The notes: generated by a model not told the origin, from the sequence alone. DNA of 64,000 nt from Anaerolineae bacterium (GCA_023384355.1 JAHDWL010000012.1:1-64000), one strand, 5' to 3'. Shown: positions 1 to 9,312, numbered from the stretch's first letter. Program-made: numbers and translations.

Positions 1-2
1 TC

Positions 3-1466
3 CCGTTCCAACAGGTTCGCAATCCCCGACCGCCCTACGACTGGCTCGACCCGGAGGCGCTGGAGCGCATCCACCTGGCCTCGCTCGATATTCTGGAGAA
101 CGTCGGTCTCGACTTCATGGATGAAGAAGCGCTCGATATCTGGCAAACGGCCGGGGCGAAAGTTGATCGGGCGGCGCGTCGTGTTTGGCCCGACCGGGGG
201 TTGGTGCTGGAGGCGTTGGCAAGCGCGCCGTCTTCCTTTCGCTGGCGGGCGCGCAACCCGGCTCACGACGTCATTATCGGTGGTGATAGCATCGCTTTTG
301 GACCGTGTGGCGGCATGGTTTACGTTACCGACCTCGACCGCGGCCGTCGCCTGGGCACGATGAACGACTATGAAATGCTGCTCAAGCTTTCCCAATCGTG
401 TCACGCGCTCCACTTCGCCGCCTGGGAGCAGGTGACGGCGCAGGATGTGCCGGTCAACGCGCGCCATCTGCATCGCGTTCGCGCCGGGCTGACGCTCACC
501 GACAAGGTGGTGATGGAAGGCGCGCACGGCCGGATTATCACCGCCGATACGCTGGCGATGATGGGCCTCGTTTACGGCTCGCTTGAAGGCGAGCCGGTGA
601 CAGGCGACGTCATCAACGTCAGCAGTCCGTTGCGTTATGACGATCGAATGCTTGGTGGGTTGATTACCTACGCTCGCGCCGGGCAAGTGACCTTCATCAC
701 GCCGTTCATTCTGGCCGGGGCGATGAGTCCGGTGACGATGGCCGCGGCGCTGGCCCAACAAAACGCCGAGGTACTGGCTGGTGCGGCGTTGACGCAACTC
801 GTGCGACCGGGCGCGCCGGTCATCTACGGCGGATTCACGACGCCCATCGATTTGCGCAGTGGCAGCCCGGCCTTCGGCACGCCGGAGGGGGCGTGGGCAG
901 CCCTCGTGGGCGGCCAGTTGGCACGGCGCTACGGCCTGCCCTGTCGCGGCAACGGCGGGCTGACGAGCAGCAAGGCGGCCGATGCCCAGGCGGCCTATGA
1001 GGGTCTGTGGTCGCTGTGGCCGGCGGTGTTGGCCCGCACTAATCTGGTCATGCACGGCGCGGGTTGGCTGGACGGCGGGCTGACCGTCTCTTTCGAGAAG
1101 TACATCATCGACCTGGAGAACCTGGCGATGTTCCGTCACTTTCTGGCAGGGTTTGCGATCGACGATGACGCGCTGGCGCTTGACGCCATTGCCGAGATCG
1201 GATCGAGCGGCCATCATCTGGGCACGGCACACACACAGGAGCGCTATCGCACGGCGTTCTTTCCCGTCTCGGTGGCCGATCGACTCCCCCATGATACCTG
1301 GTCGCTGGCCGGGAGCGAGGACACCGCCACCCGCGCCAACCGCCTGTGGAAGGAGATGCTGGCGCACTATGAGCAGCCGCCGCTCGACCCGGCAACGGCC
1401 GAGGCGCTGGATGAGTATGTAACACGACGAGAGCAGGAGTTACGAAATGTGCGATTGTACCAGTAG
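3..1466 (+). CDS. MttB-family (trimethylamine/betaine-type) methyltransferase, 5' truncated
   Basis: The frame is open from the window edge, so the true start lies upstream; 487 residues are visible against roughly 500 for the family. The N-terminal segment DPEALERIHLASLDILENVG is typical of the MttB superfamily, which transfers a methyl group from quaternary or tertiary amines to a corrinoid protein. The body is a TIM-barrel-like sequence ending in helices with GLTSSKAADAQ and HGAGWLDGGLT blocks. No in-frame TAG occurs, so this is a non-pyrrolysine homologue like glycine betaine methyltransferase MtgB rather than a classical trimethylamine enzyme. A creatininase-family gene follows 26 bases later and probably shares the transcript. 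The substrate cannot be read from the sequence. Confidence 0.85.
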   Translation, partial: PFQQVRNPRPPYDWLDPEALERIHLASLDILENVGLDFMDEEALDIWQTAGAKVDRAARRVWPDRGLVLEALASAPSSFRWRARNPAHDVIIGGDSIAFGPCGGMVYVTDLDRGRRLGTMNDYEMLLKLSQSCHALHFAAWEQVTAQDVPVNARHLHRVRAGLTLTDKVVMEGAHGRIITADTLAMMGLVYGSLEGEPVTGDVINVSSPLRYDDRMLGGLITYARAGQVTFITPFILAGAMSPVTMAAALAQQNAEVLAGAALTQLVRPGAPVIYGGFTTPIDLRSGSPAFGTPEGAWAALVGGQLARRYGLPCRGNGGLTSSKAADAQAAYEGLWSLWPAVLARTNLVMHGAGWLDGGLTVSFEKYIIDLENLAMFRHFLAGFAIDDDALALDAIAEIGSSGHHLGTAHTQERYRTAFFPVSVADRLPHDTWSLAGSEDTATRANRLWKEMLAHYEQPPLDPATAEALDEYVTRREQELRNVRLYQ

Positions 1467-1492
1467 GCTTGTTTTCAGGAGCTCCAGCCAAC

Positions 1493-2644
1493 ATGACCCA
1501 CTTCTTCCCCTATGACGAACTCACCTGGCCCGAAGTGGCCGCGCTGCGACGGGACACGCCGCTGGTCATCCCGATCGGCGACGGCTACGACATCCCGAAG
1601 CTGGCCGAGGCCCTGGGCGATCCGGCACGTGTAGGCCTGCTACCCGCCATCCCCTATGGCTTCCCCGGCAGCGGGCTGGAGACGGCCGCAGCCCCGTTCA
1701 GTCGCATGGTGTCGAATCTTCTGGATAGCCTGCAGGACGATGGCTTCAGTCGCGTCTACGCACTCCATCCGCAGGATATCAATCCAGGATTGGGATCACG
1801 GGCAATCGTTCAACGGCACGCAAGCCAACTGCGCGACACCCCGCCACTCCCTGAGGACGACGACCGGGACAAGTGCGTCCTCATCCCTGTTGGTCATACT
1901 GAACAACATGGCTACCATCTGCCTCTCGCCACTGATACGATCATCATCGGCGCCATCGGCCGTGGAACGGAAGCAGCCGCGCCGGACGAGGCCATCTGCC
2001 TGCCACCCTTCCCGTATGGAGCCAGCACCCACCGCGCCTCGTTCGCGGGGACGCTCAACGTCGGCGGCCGGGCGTTTGAGGACTTCTGGCTGGCGGTAGT
2101 CGACGCACTGGTGGCGCGCGGTTTCCGCAAGCACTATCTCATGAGCGGCCATGGAGGCAATTGCTCCTTCCTGGTCAACGTCACCAAGTACGCCGGCGAG
2201 CGCCACCGGCGCATCTTCTGCGCTACAGCCTGGCTCCATACCAACGGCCACATCGCCACGCCGGTGCTGCAATCCACACGCCTGTCCGGCCGCGGCGGCA
2301 TGGGGCACGCCGGGGAGCTGGAGACAGCGATGATTCTCGCCCTTCGACCCGACTTGACCCACATGGAGAGGGTTGTGGATGAGACAGATTTCGTGTCCAC
2401 CGAGAGCTACTACATGGACTGGATCGAAGGCGGCGCGCTGGTGGCCAATCCGCCGTGGGATGACGACACGGCCACAGGAGCCTACGGTGCGGGCAGCCTG
2501 GCGACGGCCGAGCACGGTCGTTTGTGGCTGGATGCGGCAATTCAGGAAAAGGTCGCCCATGTCCGCGAGATTCACGAGCAGCATCGGCGGCGCGAGGAAC
2601 GACGTATTAAAGGGTTTGGGTTGTGGGGAAAGCGAAGTGGTTAG
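1493..2644 (+). CDS. Creatininase-family amidohydrolase with duplicated N-terminal half
   Basis: The second half carries the creatininase signature: EQHGYHLPLATD (residues 137-148), a SGHGGN block (218-223) and GHAGELET. These supply the His, Asp and Glu ligands of the two metals in creatinine amidohydrolase and MftE/ArfB-like relatives. ATG at 1493 is chosen over the TTG at 1469 because AGGAG lies 11 bases upstream of it. The 383-residue length is well above the usual 240-270. The extra N-terminal 120 residues look like a degenerate copy of the same fold (TPLVIPIG and LPAIPYG against CVLIPVG and LPPFPYG) that has lost the metal motif. It lies downstream of an MttB-like gene, which fits turnover of an amide or lactam amine. 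The exact substrate is unknown. Confidence 0.8.
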   Translation: MTHFFPYDELTWPEVAALRRDTPLVIPIGDGYDIPKLAEALGDPARVGLLPAIPYGFPGSGLETAAAPFSRMVSNLLDSLQDDGFSRVYALHPQDINPGLGSRAIVQRHASQLRDTPPLPEDDDRDKCVLIPVGHTEQHGYHLPLATDTIIIGAIGRGTEAAAPDEAICLPPFPYGASTHRASFAGTLNVGGRAFEDFWLAVVDALVARGFRKHYLMSGHGGNCSFLVNVTKYAGERHRRIFCATAWLHTNGHIATPVLQSTRLSGRGGMGHAGELETAMILALRPDLTHMERVVDETDFVSTESYYMDWIEGGALVANPPWDDDTATGAYGAGSLATAEHGRLWLDAAIQEKVAHVREIHEQHRRREERRIKGFGLWGKRSG

Positions 2645-2732
2645 TGTTTTGATAAACTAGGCAAGTCGACTTGTAAGGCTCTTGTTTCACCGTCGACCCG
2701 CTTGCCGACCTGCCCGATCAGGACATGATCAT

Positions 2733-3902
2733 TCAACACATGAAATTAATCGCCGGGTTCTCCTCCTGCAATATCGGTCGGTCGATGTCGAACGGCGCGA
2801 TGTCGTAGTCGGTCCGGCCGTCGAGTGCCAGTTCGCTCAGAATCTTGCCGATGAGCGCGGCGAACTTGTAGCTGTGGCCCGCGCCGATGGCCAGCGAAAC
2901 ATTGGGGTGCTCCGGCAGGTTGCCCAACACGAAGTTGCGGTCCGGCGGCAGGTCATAGAGACACGTCTTGGTGTAGAGGCGCTCGCCCAGCATTGTGGGG
3001 ATGTATTGTGCCAGGAACGCCTCAGTTCGCGCCAGTGTCGCCGCATTCGGCTCGAAGGTGCGCGTCTCCGGCGTCACGCGCTCGCCGCCTACGTCCTGGG
3101 CCATCTTAGGTCCCGGCTCGCCGAACACCGGGAAGCCGTAGAACGACGGTTCATCCATCCAGATCCACACCGGGAAGCGATCGGGCATGAAGTCGGCCGC
3201 GTGGGGAGTGCGGTAATAGGTCACCTGCTCCTGGGTAATGGTCAGGTGCAGTTTGCGGCCGAAATGAGCCAGGATGTGGTTCGACCACGCCCCGGCGGCG
3301 ATAACCAGCCGGCGACAGCGATAGAGCGTGCCACCGGCCTCGATTTCGATTTCGTCACCCACGGGGCGAACGCTCGACACCGGCGCGATGTCGCGAATGG
3401 TCGCGCCATTGGCGAGCGCCAACCGCCGGTGGGCAGCATTGCTAAGGTTAGGCGTGGCAATGCCGCCTTCGGCCTGAAAGATGCCGGTGATATCGTCGGT
3501 CAGGCGAAATTGCGGCCAGCGATACATCACCTCGGCCGCCGTCAGGGTTTCATAGGCCACCCCACAGGCCGCCATGCTCCCGGTATAGTCGCTCATCGGG
3601 TAGGCCGGTTCAGCAGGCCACAGGTCAAGCCCGCCGGTCGTAAAGACAAGTTGCTCCCCCGCGTCGGCCTCCACCTCTCGCCATGCGGTATAGGCGTGTT
3701 TCGCCAGCTCGACATAGGCGGGGGTATGGTACGAGAGACGAATGATGCGCGAGTGATCTTGTGATGAGCCGCGGCCGTGCCCCAGCTCAAATTGCTCCAG
3801 ACCGAGAACCTCGCCGCCGATGCGCAGGGCCAATCTGTAAAGGGCTGCGCTGCCCAGCCCGCCAAGCCCGAGAACAACGGTGTCGAAAAGCGATTTCGTC
3901 AT
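2733..3902 (-). CDS. Monomeric sarcosine oxidase / N-methyl-tryptophan oxidase-like FAD enzyme
   Basis: A 389-residue flavoprotein of the DAO/MSOX family, which demethylates N-methyl amino acids and releases formaldehyde and hydrogen peroxide. The N-terminal Rossmann motif is GLGGLGS, followed by an acidic residue in LGLEQFELGH. The C-terminal part has YTKTCLYDLPPD, where the Cys matches the covalent flavin attachment site of MSOX, and GAGHSYKFA near the end. The reading frame extends 62 codons further upstream, but ATG at 3902 has AGGAG at good spacing and begins at the flavin fold, so it is preferred. It is convergent with the creatininase-like gene and follows the P1 peptidase gene on the same strand, fitting a methylamine-degrading island. 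Confidence 0.85.
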   Translation of the reverse strand: MTKSLFDTVVLGLGGLGSAALYRLALRIGGEVLGLEQFELGHGRGSSQDHSRIIRLSYHTPAYVELAKHAYTAWREVEADAGEQLVFTTGGLDLWPAEPAYPMSDYTGSMAACGVAYETLTAAEVMYRWPQFRLTDDITGIFQAEGGIATPNLSNAAHRRLALANGATIRDIAPVSSVRPVGDEIEIEAGGTLYRCRRLVIAAGAWSNHILAHFGRKLHLTITQEQVTYYRTPHAADFMPDRFPVWIWMDEPSFYGFPVFGEPGPKMAQDVGGERVTPETRTFEPNAATLARTEAFLAQYIPTMLGERLYTKTCLYDLPPDRNFVLGNLPEHPNVSLAIGAGHSYKFAALIGKILSELALDGRTDYDIAPFDIDRPILQEENPAINFMC

Positions 3903-3999
3903 GGGATCTCCTGTGGGAGCGGGGATAAAGAAGAGGTTGTATCGCCGGCGTGGCGCTCCATTCTCCTCAATTTGTCCGTCGCCCCACTTTCTCCATTCC

Positions 4000-5097
4000 C
4001 TACTGATGATGTGGCGCGCGCGGCGAGCGGCGATCTGTCGATGGATAATCAGCCATGATCGTTGCCAGTTCATCGACCGATAACCCATAGGCCGTGTGAC
4101 CCTGCCAGCCGATCATCGTCTCAGCAGCGACCACGGCGTTGACGATTGCCTCTTCCACGGCCTCAGCCACAGCGACAAACATCTGGTTCAGATGCTGGTT
4201 GGGAACCATGCGGAGCGTCCGCGGGCCTTCCGCCTGTCCCAGTTCGTTGCCGGTAGCAAAGGCGAGGAAGATGTCGCCGCTGCCGTTATGCCCCACGCCG
4301 CCGGCGCGGGCGAAGCCGACCGTGGCCCGTTTAGCCATACGCCGACACTGGAAAGGCAGGAGTGGGGCATCTGTGCCGACGATGACGATGACCGAGCTGC
4401 TGTCTGCCGGTTCTGCCCACGGAACGGGGGTTCCGATCGGGTCGACCAGTCGGCCGACGGGCACGCCGTTCACGCGGAAGTCCTCGCGCGAGCCGTGATT
4501 GGCCTGCACCAGCGCGCCGACGGTGTACGTGCCGCTTTTTGTCTCTACCACGCGCGAAGACGTGCCAATCCCGCCCTTGAATTCGTGGCAGATCATCCCC
4601 GTGCCGCCGCCAACGTTGCCCTCGGCCACCTGGCCGCCTGCCAGACTCCCAAGCGCTCGATATACATGTTCCGCCTTCAGGTGAAAGCCGTCCATGTCGT
4701 TGAGCCAGCCGTCCCACGTTTCGGCCACAACGGGCAGGCTGCCGTGTTCGGTATGGCCATACTCCTGGGCATAGGCAATGAGGGCCTCGTGGACGGTCCC
4801 GACGTGGTGGGTATTTGTGATCGCAACGGGATGGCTCAACTGACCCGACTCGTCTACCCACAGGAGGCCGGTCATCTCGCCGCAGCCGTTGAACGAGTGG
4901 TAAGCGGCGAAGACGGGACGACGCCAGATATCGCCCTCGTTAGGCATGACAATAGTCACACCGGTTCGGGCAATGCGCGGTTCATCATGGATAATGGTCG
5001 AATGGCCAACCAACGTGCCGGGGATGTCGGTAATGGCGTTGTGCGGGCCGGTGGGAAGTTCGCCAATGGCGATGCCGAGGTCGCGGAGTCGTGTCAT
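4000..5097 (-). CDS. P1 family (DmpA-like) aminopeptidase
   Basis: A 365-residue member of the DmpA/S58 family of self-processing N-terminal nucleophile hydrolases (L-aminopeptidase / D-Ala-esterase). The start MTRLRDLGIAIGELPTGPHN and the following ITDIPGTLVGH are family hallmarks. GHNGSGDI around residues 265-272 contains the Gly-Ser scissile bond, after which Ser becomes the catalytic N-terminus of the beta chain. It sits between the CocE-like hydrolase (46 bases) and the sarcosine oxidase-like gene (97 bases) on one strand and is probably co-transcribed with them. Released amino acids or small amides could feed the oxidase, but that link is inference. Confidence 0.85.
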   Translation of the reverse strand: MTRLRDLGIAIGELPTGPHNAITDIPGTLVGHSTIIHDEPRIARTGVTIVMPNEGDIWRRPVFAAYHSFNGCGEMTGLLWVDESGQLSHPVAITNTHHVGTVHEALIAYAQEYGHTEHGSLPVVAETWDGWLNDMDGFHLKAEHVYRALGSLAGGQVAEGNVGGGTGMICHEFKGGIGTSSRVVETKSGTYTVGALVQANHGSREDFRVNGVPVGRLVDPIGTPVPWAEPADSSSVIVIVGTDAPLLPFQCRRMAKRATVGFARAGGVGHNGSGDIFLAFATGNELGQAEGPRTLRMVPNQHLNQMFVAVAEAVEEAIVNAVVAAETMIGWQGHTAYGLSVDELATIMADYPSTDRRSPRAPHHQ

Positions 5098-5143
5098 GGG
5101 TGGATTATCCAGAAATCCGGTTGTTTCGGAAAGCGTGCAGCTT

Positions 5144-7177
5144 CTACACCAAATGTCGCGGGATCGCTAATTCACGCGACCGGGTGAAGACTCGCACATC
5201 ACCTTCGTATGCGTTAAGGTGATTGCTAACATGAAAATGGGTGGCGTCGGCCGTCATCGTGCTGAGCGTCTCGACGCGAATACGCCACTCGTCTCGCTGA
5301 AGTTCAAGGGTTCGCTCTATATGGACCTGCAGCGAGAGCGACGCGCCGTCGCGCACGGTGTAACGCTCCATCAGCCGGTCGTCTGTTTCCATACCCGAAC
5401 CAACATGGCGGCTGCGCCCGGCGTCGTCCTCGATCAGATATTCGGTCACTCCGTCGATCAGGTCATGGCGCAGTGACTTGCGTGTGGCCGGCGTGCGCAG
5501 GGTTTCCATCGCCAGCGGCGGTGAAGATTCGGCCGGCGGGAACGGTCGCAAGGCATCGTCGTCCGGTTGAGGCTCCCTGACCGGCAGGCGCAACCGGCTC
5601 GCAGTGCCGGTAAACACCGTCAGCGTCACCGGCTCCGGCGATGGCCAGGCGTGGCGCGTGTATGTCGGGGAGATCGCTACGCGCCAGCGATGCCCGGTCG
5701 CGAGACGGTGGCCGGTAACGTTCAACCGGACCGTCACCTGATACCGCTCGCCGGGAACAAGGGGTTCCGGGAATTCGTGACTATTCCGATGAGTCAGGTT
5801 GAGAAGGCCCCAACTGACAAGCGTGGACGCGCCGTCCGGGGCGACATCGCACAGGCGAGCGGCGACCAGGGCAAGCGGCCGGTCGACGCTTAACGACAGG
5901 TCCAGTTCGGGGTAGCCGAGGATGTCCATCGGTTTCTCCACCGGTTCGCAATCGAAGGTCATCGCTTCCCCGTCGGCCGCTCGCTGGTCGCCCGGCCACT
6001 CGCCGGGTGAGCCGTAGGAACCCCACTGACCGACGTCGAAGCTGTAGCCCTCGCGGCCGCGAATGGTCCGGGGGAGCGTCGTCCCCGGCGCGACATCAAG
6101 CCAATTGGCTGGGCCGGCGCCATGCAAGTGATACGACCACCACGACACATTCGGTGACGGCCACGCTGGATCGGCCACCCAACGACCGGGCCGCTCCGCG
6201 TAGAAGGTTGCCGGAGGCACGCTGTCCTGTATCCAGCAGCGCAGCATGGGTTCATCCATAATGCCGGTGTCGACCCCCTTGAGCCAGTGATCCCACCAGC
6301 GCAGGCTATCCTGCAGGAAGCCGATCGCCGGCTCGGGGCCGCCCATCTCCGGAAACGTATGCGCCCAGGGGCCAATCAGCCCCTTTCGCGGGACGGAAAG
6401 GCCGGCCAGCAGACGCGGCACGGAGTTGTTGTAGCTGTCGGCCCAACCGCCGACGGCGTACACCGGCACCTGAATGGCGTCGTAATCCTCTCCGGCCGAG
6501 CCGTGTTTCCAGTAGGCGTCTCGGGTCTGGTGGGCCAGCCACGTCTCGACGAACGGCGGCGATCCTTCCAGCCGCTCGAACCACATATCGCGCCAGCGCT
6601 CGCCGACCCAACGCGGATCGGGCGGCAAGGCGTTGTAGGCCAACATGACCGACGACCATGAGAGCATTTGCGAGGTGATGACACAGCCGCCCATGTAGTG
6701 AACGTCGTCGGCATAACGGTCATCGGTGAAGCCGATAACAAGGATCGCCTTTAATTCCGGCGGCCGCCGCGCAGCCACCTGCAAGCTGTTGAATCCACCC
6801 CACGAAATGCCCATCATGCCCACGTTGCCGTCGCACCACGATTGCCGGGCCAGCCAGGCGATGATCGCCACCGCGTCGTCATGTTCCTGCGTGGTGTATT
6901 CGTCGTCGAGAACCCCGTCCGAGTCGCCGCTGCCGCGCATGTCTACCCGGGCGACGGCGTAGCCATGTCCGGCATAGTAGGGCTGACGCATCGAGTCGCG
7001 CAGCGTCGTGCCGTCGCTCTTGCGATAGGGCAGAAATTCGAGCAAGGCCGGCACAGGGTCGATTTCGGCGTCTTCGGGCAGCCAGACGCGGGCGGCCAGC
7101 CGGGCACCGTCGGGCATGGGGATCCAAAGATTTTCAATTTCGCGAACAGGTCGAGGGAAGTCGGCGCGTGTACTCAT
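5144..7177 (-). CDS. CocE/NonD family hydrolase (X-Pro dipeptidyl-peptidase-like)
   Basis: An alpha/beta hydrolase plus C-terminal jelly-roll of about 677 residues, as in cocaine esterase and X-Pro dipeptidyl peptidases. The nucleophile elbow is GISWGG, the Asp lies in GGWADSYNN and the His in GPWAHTFPE; the C-terminal part is the X-Pro C-domain. ATG at 7177 is preferred over the in-frame ATG at 7192, because a TATAAT box overlaps the latter and the predicted transcript would begin after it. It heads the minus-strand group CocE, P1 peptidase, sarcosine oxidase-like. The substrate (ester, amide or peptide) is unknown. Confidence 0.85.
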   Translation of the reverse strand: MSTRADFPRPVREIENLWIPMPDGARLAARVWLPEDAEIDPVPALLEFLPYRKSDGTTLRDSMRQPYYAGHGYAVARVDMRGSGDSDGVLDDEYTTQEHDDAVAIIAWLARQSWCDGNVGMMGISWGGFNSLQVAARRPPELKAILVIGFTDDRYADDVHYMGGCVITSQMLSWSSVMLAYNALPPDPRWVGERWRDMWFERLEGSPPFVETWLAHQTRDAYWKHGSAGEDYDAIQVPVYAVGGWADSYNNSVPRLLAGLSVPRKGLIGPWAHTFPEMGGPEPAIGFLQDSLRWWDHWLKGVDTGIMDEPMLRCWIQDSVPPATFYAERPGRWVADPAWPSPNVSWWSYHLHGAGPANWLDVAPGTTLPRTIRGREGYSFDVGQWGSYGSPGEWPGDQRAADGEAMTFDCEPVEKPMDILGYPELDLSLSVDRPLALVAARLCDVAPDGASTLVSWGLLNLTHRNSHEFPEPLVPGERYQVTVRLNVTGHRLATGHRWRVAISPTYTRHAWPSPEPVTLTVFTGTASRLRLPVREPQPDDDALRPFPPAESSPPLAMETLRTPATRKSLRHDLIDGVTEYLIEDDAGRSRHVGSGMETDDRLMERYTVRDGASLSLQVHIERTLELQRDEWRIRVETLSTMTADATHFHVSNHLNAYEGDVRVFTRSRELAIPRHLV

Positions 7178-7190
7178 GGCAATCCGGCGC

Positions 7191-7220
7191 ATTATAACAG
7201 GCCGATCGCCGGTCTGTCAG
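7191..7220 (-). promoter_or_regulatory. Sigma70-type promoter of the CocE gene
   Basis: Reading the minus strand, CTGACA (7220-7215), an 18-base spacer and a perfect TATAAT (7196-7191) form a promoter. Transcription would begin near 7184, only about seven bases before the ATG at 7177, giving a nearly leaderless message. The -35 half lies inside a 17-base sequence that recurs before argH. Confidence 0.6.
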
Positions 7221-7222
7221 GT
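7206..7222 (+). repeat. 17-base intergenic repeat, copy 1
   Basis: TCGCCGGTCTGTCAGGT occurs identically here and at 25300-25316. Both copies are intergenic, one over the -35 of the CocE gene and one just before argH. The CTGTCAGGT core also forms the arms of the hairpin at 32014-32049. Confidence 0.6.
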
Positions 7223-7345
7223 TTACGAGGTACAATTATCAATCGCATACAGATCTGGCAGAGGGGTGGTCCACGCATCAACCGGACGAACGGTGATCCC
7301 CACCTTGCCGGGTCGACATCGTAGTGTGATACAGGAATATTTGTT

Positions 7346-8287
7346 ATGAGTGACACGCACAATGAAAAGGGGCGCTTCCGCGAATTGCGCGCGCGCCTTC
7401 TGAACCAAAACAAAAGCCAGCGCCGCGAAACCGCCCGACGGATCGCGCGGGATTATGCCGTGATTCTGTTCGGCAGCGCCTTGCTGGCGCTCAGCATGCA
7501 CCTCTTTTTCATCCCCCATCAACTCGTGGCCGGGGGTCTCAGCGGCACGGCGCAGATCATAAGCAGCTTCACGGGTTGGCCCATCGGTACTTTGTCCTTC
7601 ATCCTCAACATCCCCCTGTTCGTGTTGGGCTGGTTCTATCTGGGCGGCCATCGCTTTTTGGCGCGGACGATCATCGCCTCGCTGGTGTTCTCCGTCGTAC
7701 TCGACGGGCTGCAATTCGCCTGGCCGGGGGTGATCCTGACCGACGACCTGGCGCTCAACGCGCTGTACGGCGGCGTCACGGCCGGGGTAGCCGTCGGGCT
7801 GCTATTCCGCGCCCGCGCCACCAGCGGCGGCACCGACATCCTGGCTCGCATCCTTGAACGAAAAGCAGGTGTCCCTCTCTCGCAAGCTTATCTCTACACC
7901 GATGGGTTGGTCGTCTTTCTGGCCGGGTTGGCATTCGGTTGGGAGCGCGCGCTCTATGCCGTCATCGCGCTCTACGTAGGTGGCGTGCTGGTCGAGGTGA
8001 CGCTGAACGGCTCCAACATCATGCGCGTGGCGACGATCATCACTACCGAGCCGCAAGCGATCGCCGACCGTGTTTTGACCGATTTGGAGCGCGGCGTGAC
8101 CGACTGGACGGGGCGAGGCATGTACACCGGCACAGAGCGACACGTGTTGCTGTGCGCGGTCAGCCGGTCCGACACGGTTCTGCTGAAGGAGATTATTCAC
8201 GAGGTCGACCCGCAGGCGTTTGTGATCATTGGCCAGGCGCGCGAGGTGTATGGCGAAGGGTTCCGCAATTTGAGAGAAAGCGCGTAG
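7346..8287 (+). CDS. YitT family membrane protein with DUF2179 domain
   Basis: A 313-residue protein. After a basic N-terminal tail of about 40 residues there are five or six hydrophobic segments (DUF161; for example LFFIPHQLVAGGLSGTAQII), then a soluble C-terminal DUF2179 domain ending in VIIGQAREVYGEGF. YitT proteins are widespread inner-membrane proteins whose transported substrate is not established. The start has a weak CAGGA ribosome site. It is divergent from the CocE gene across a 168-base gap that holds the CocE promoter. Its placement inside the amine island may be accidental. Confidence 0.85.
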   Translation: MSDTHNEKGRFRELRARLLNQNKSQRRETARRIARDYAVILFGSALLALSMHLFFIPHQLVAGGLSGTAQIISSFTGWPIGTLSFILNIPLFVLGWFYLGGHRFLARTIIASLVFSVVLDGLQFAWPGVILTDDLALNALYGGVTAGVAVGLLFRARATSGGTDILARILERKAGVPLSQAYLYTDGLVVFLAGLAFGWERALYAVIALYVGGVLVEVTLNGSNIMRVATIITTEPQAIADRVLTDLERGVTDWTGRGMYTGTERHVLLCAVSRSDTVLLKEIIHEVDPQAFVIIGQAREVYGEGFRNLRESA

Positions 8288-8384
8288 AGACGGGACAACC
8301 GGTAGTGTGCTCATTTTTTGGCCGTGACCTGTTCCGGTTGCCCCACCAGTACGTTATGTAATAATCTGGCACGAGGTAGATCAT

Positions 8385-9194
8385 ATGAACGTCAACAATA
8401 AAGTTATCGTCGTGACCGGTGCAGGCAGCGGGATAGGCCGGGCGCTCGTTTTGGCTCTCGTGGGCAAGGGCGCGCGCGTCGCGGCCGTGGATCTCAACCC
8501 GGACACCCTGAACGAAACCTTTGCCCTGCTTGCCGGGCAGCAGAATAAGGTGAGCCTCCATGTCGTTAATGTGGCTGACCGCAAGGCTGTTGACGCCCTG
8601 CCCGGCGATGTCATCAGCGCTCACGGAGCGGTTGACGGGATAATCAATAATGCGGGGATCATCCAGCCGTTCGTGCGCCTCAACGATTTGGGATACGATG
8701 CCATCGAGCGCGTACTGAATGTGAACCTGTATGGTGTCATCTACATGACCAAAGCGTTCCTGCCGCACTTGCTCAAGCGCCCCTCGGCTCACGTTGTGAA
8801 TGTGTCCAGCATGGGCGGCTTTTTCCCCGTTCCCGGGCAGTCGTTGTACGGCGCATCCAAGGCAGGGGTCAAGCTGATGACCGAAGGCCTATACGCTGAA
8901 TTGATCGACACCAACGTCAGAGTGACGGCGGTCTTCCCCGGAGCCATTGCCACCAACATCGCCACTAACTCCGACATCGCCATGCCCGCTGGAGGGGGTG
9001 ACGACACCGGGCAGAGTTTCCCCATGACCTCGGCCGAAGACGCCGCTGAAACGATAATAAAAGGCATGGAGCGGGATCAGTTCCAGGTTTACGTCGGGAA
9101 CGACGCAAAAATGATGAATCTCCTCTACCGTCTCAGCCCCCGGCGAGCAACCCGTTTCATGTATAACCGGATGAAGGGATTGTTGCCGGCTTAG
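8385..9194 (+). CDS. Classical SDR family oxidoreductase
   Basis: A 269-residue short-chain dehydrogenase/reductase. The cofactor motif TGAGSGIG (residues 11-18) followed by an Asp in AAVDLN suggests NAD(H) preference. NNAG, the catalytic Ser in VNVSSMGG and the Tyr-x3-Lys in SLYGASKAG are all present. A GAGG ribosome site precedes the ATG. It lies between the YitT gene and the MttB operon and could reduce or oxidise a side-chain alcohol, but no substrate can be deduced. Confidence 0.9.
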   Translation: MNVNNKVIVVTGAGSGIGRALVLALVGKGARVAAVDLNPDTLNETFALLAGQQNKVSLHVVNVADRKAVDALPGDVISAHGAVDGIINNAGIIQPFVRLNDLGYDAIERVLNVNLYGVIYMTKAFLPHLLKRPSAHVVNVSSMGGFFPVPGQSLYGASKAGVKLMTEGLYAELIDTNVRVTAVFPGAIATNIATNSDIAMPAGGGDDTGQSFPMTSAEDAAETIIKGMERDQFQVYVGNDAKMMNLLYRLSPRRATRFMYNRMKGLLPA

Positions 9195-9254
9195 GCAGGC
9201 AAGATCGGTCAAAAAATCAACCGCCGTCCCGGCGGGTTCCACTCACGTCCGTAT

Positions 9255-9283
9255 TTGCGCGATAGCTGAATTAGATATATCAT
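9255..9283 (+). promoter_or_regulatory. Promoter of the MttB-IclR-GcvT operon
   Basis: TTGCGC (9255-9260), a 17-base spacer and TATCAT (9278-9283). Predicted transcription start is near 9290, just before the palindrome at 9298-9312. Confidence 0.5.
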
Positions 9284-9297
9284 TTTTTGAACATCAA

Positions 9298-9312
9298 GTT
9301 CACAATGTGAAC
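9298..9312 (+). promoter_or_regulatory. Perfect palindromic operator, candidate IclR-regulator site
   Basis: GTTCAC-AAT-GTGAAC is a perfect inverted repeat with 6-base arms and a 3-base centre. It lies between the predicted transcription start and the ATG at 9329. IclR-family proteins bind short palindromes of this size, and an IclR gene is the second gene of the operon, so autoregulation is the simplest reading. Confidence 0.55.

Noticed and set aside
117-1466. Pyrrolysine-containing trimethylamine methyltransferase
   Set aside because: No in-frame TAG occurs in either MttB-family gene before the terminal stop.
2682-3764. A 360-codon plus-strand frame opposite the sarcosine oxidase-like gene, and similar long antisense frames at 4096-5187 and 13880-15064 (minus)
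   Set aside because: They lack family motifs, ribosome sites and normal residue composition, and mirror well-supported genes. Long antisense frames are expected in GC-rich coding DNA.
3903-4088. 62-codon N-terminal extension of the sarcosine oxidase-like gene
   Set aside because: It overlaps the P1 peptidase 3' end, is rich in Arg and Trp and unlike the family, whereas ATG 3902 has an AGGAG site.
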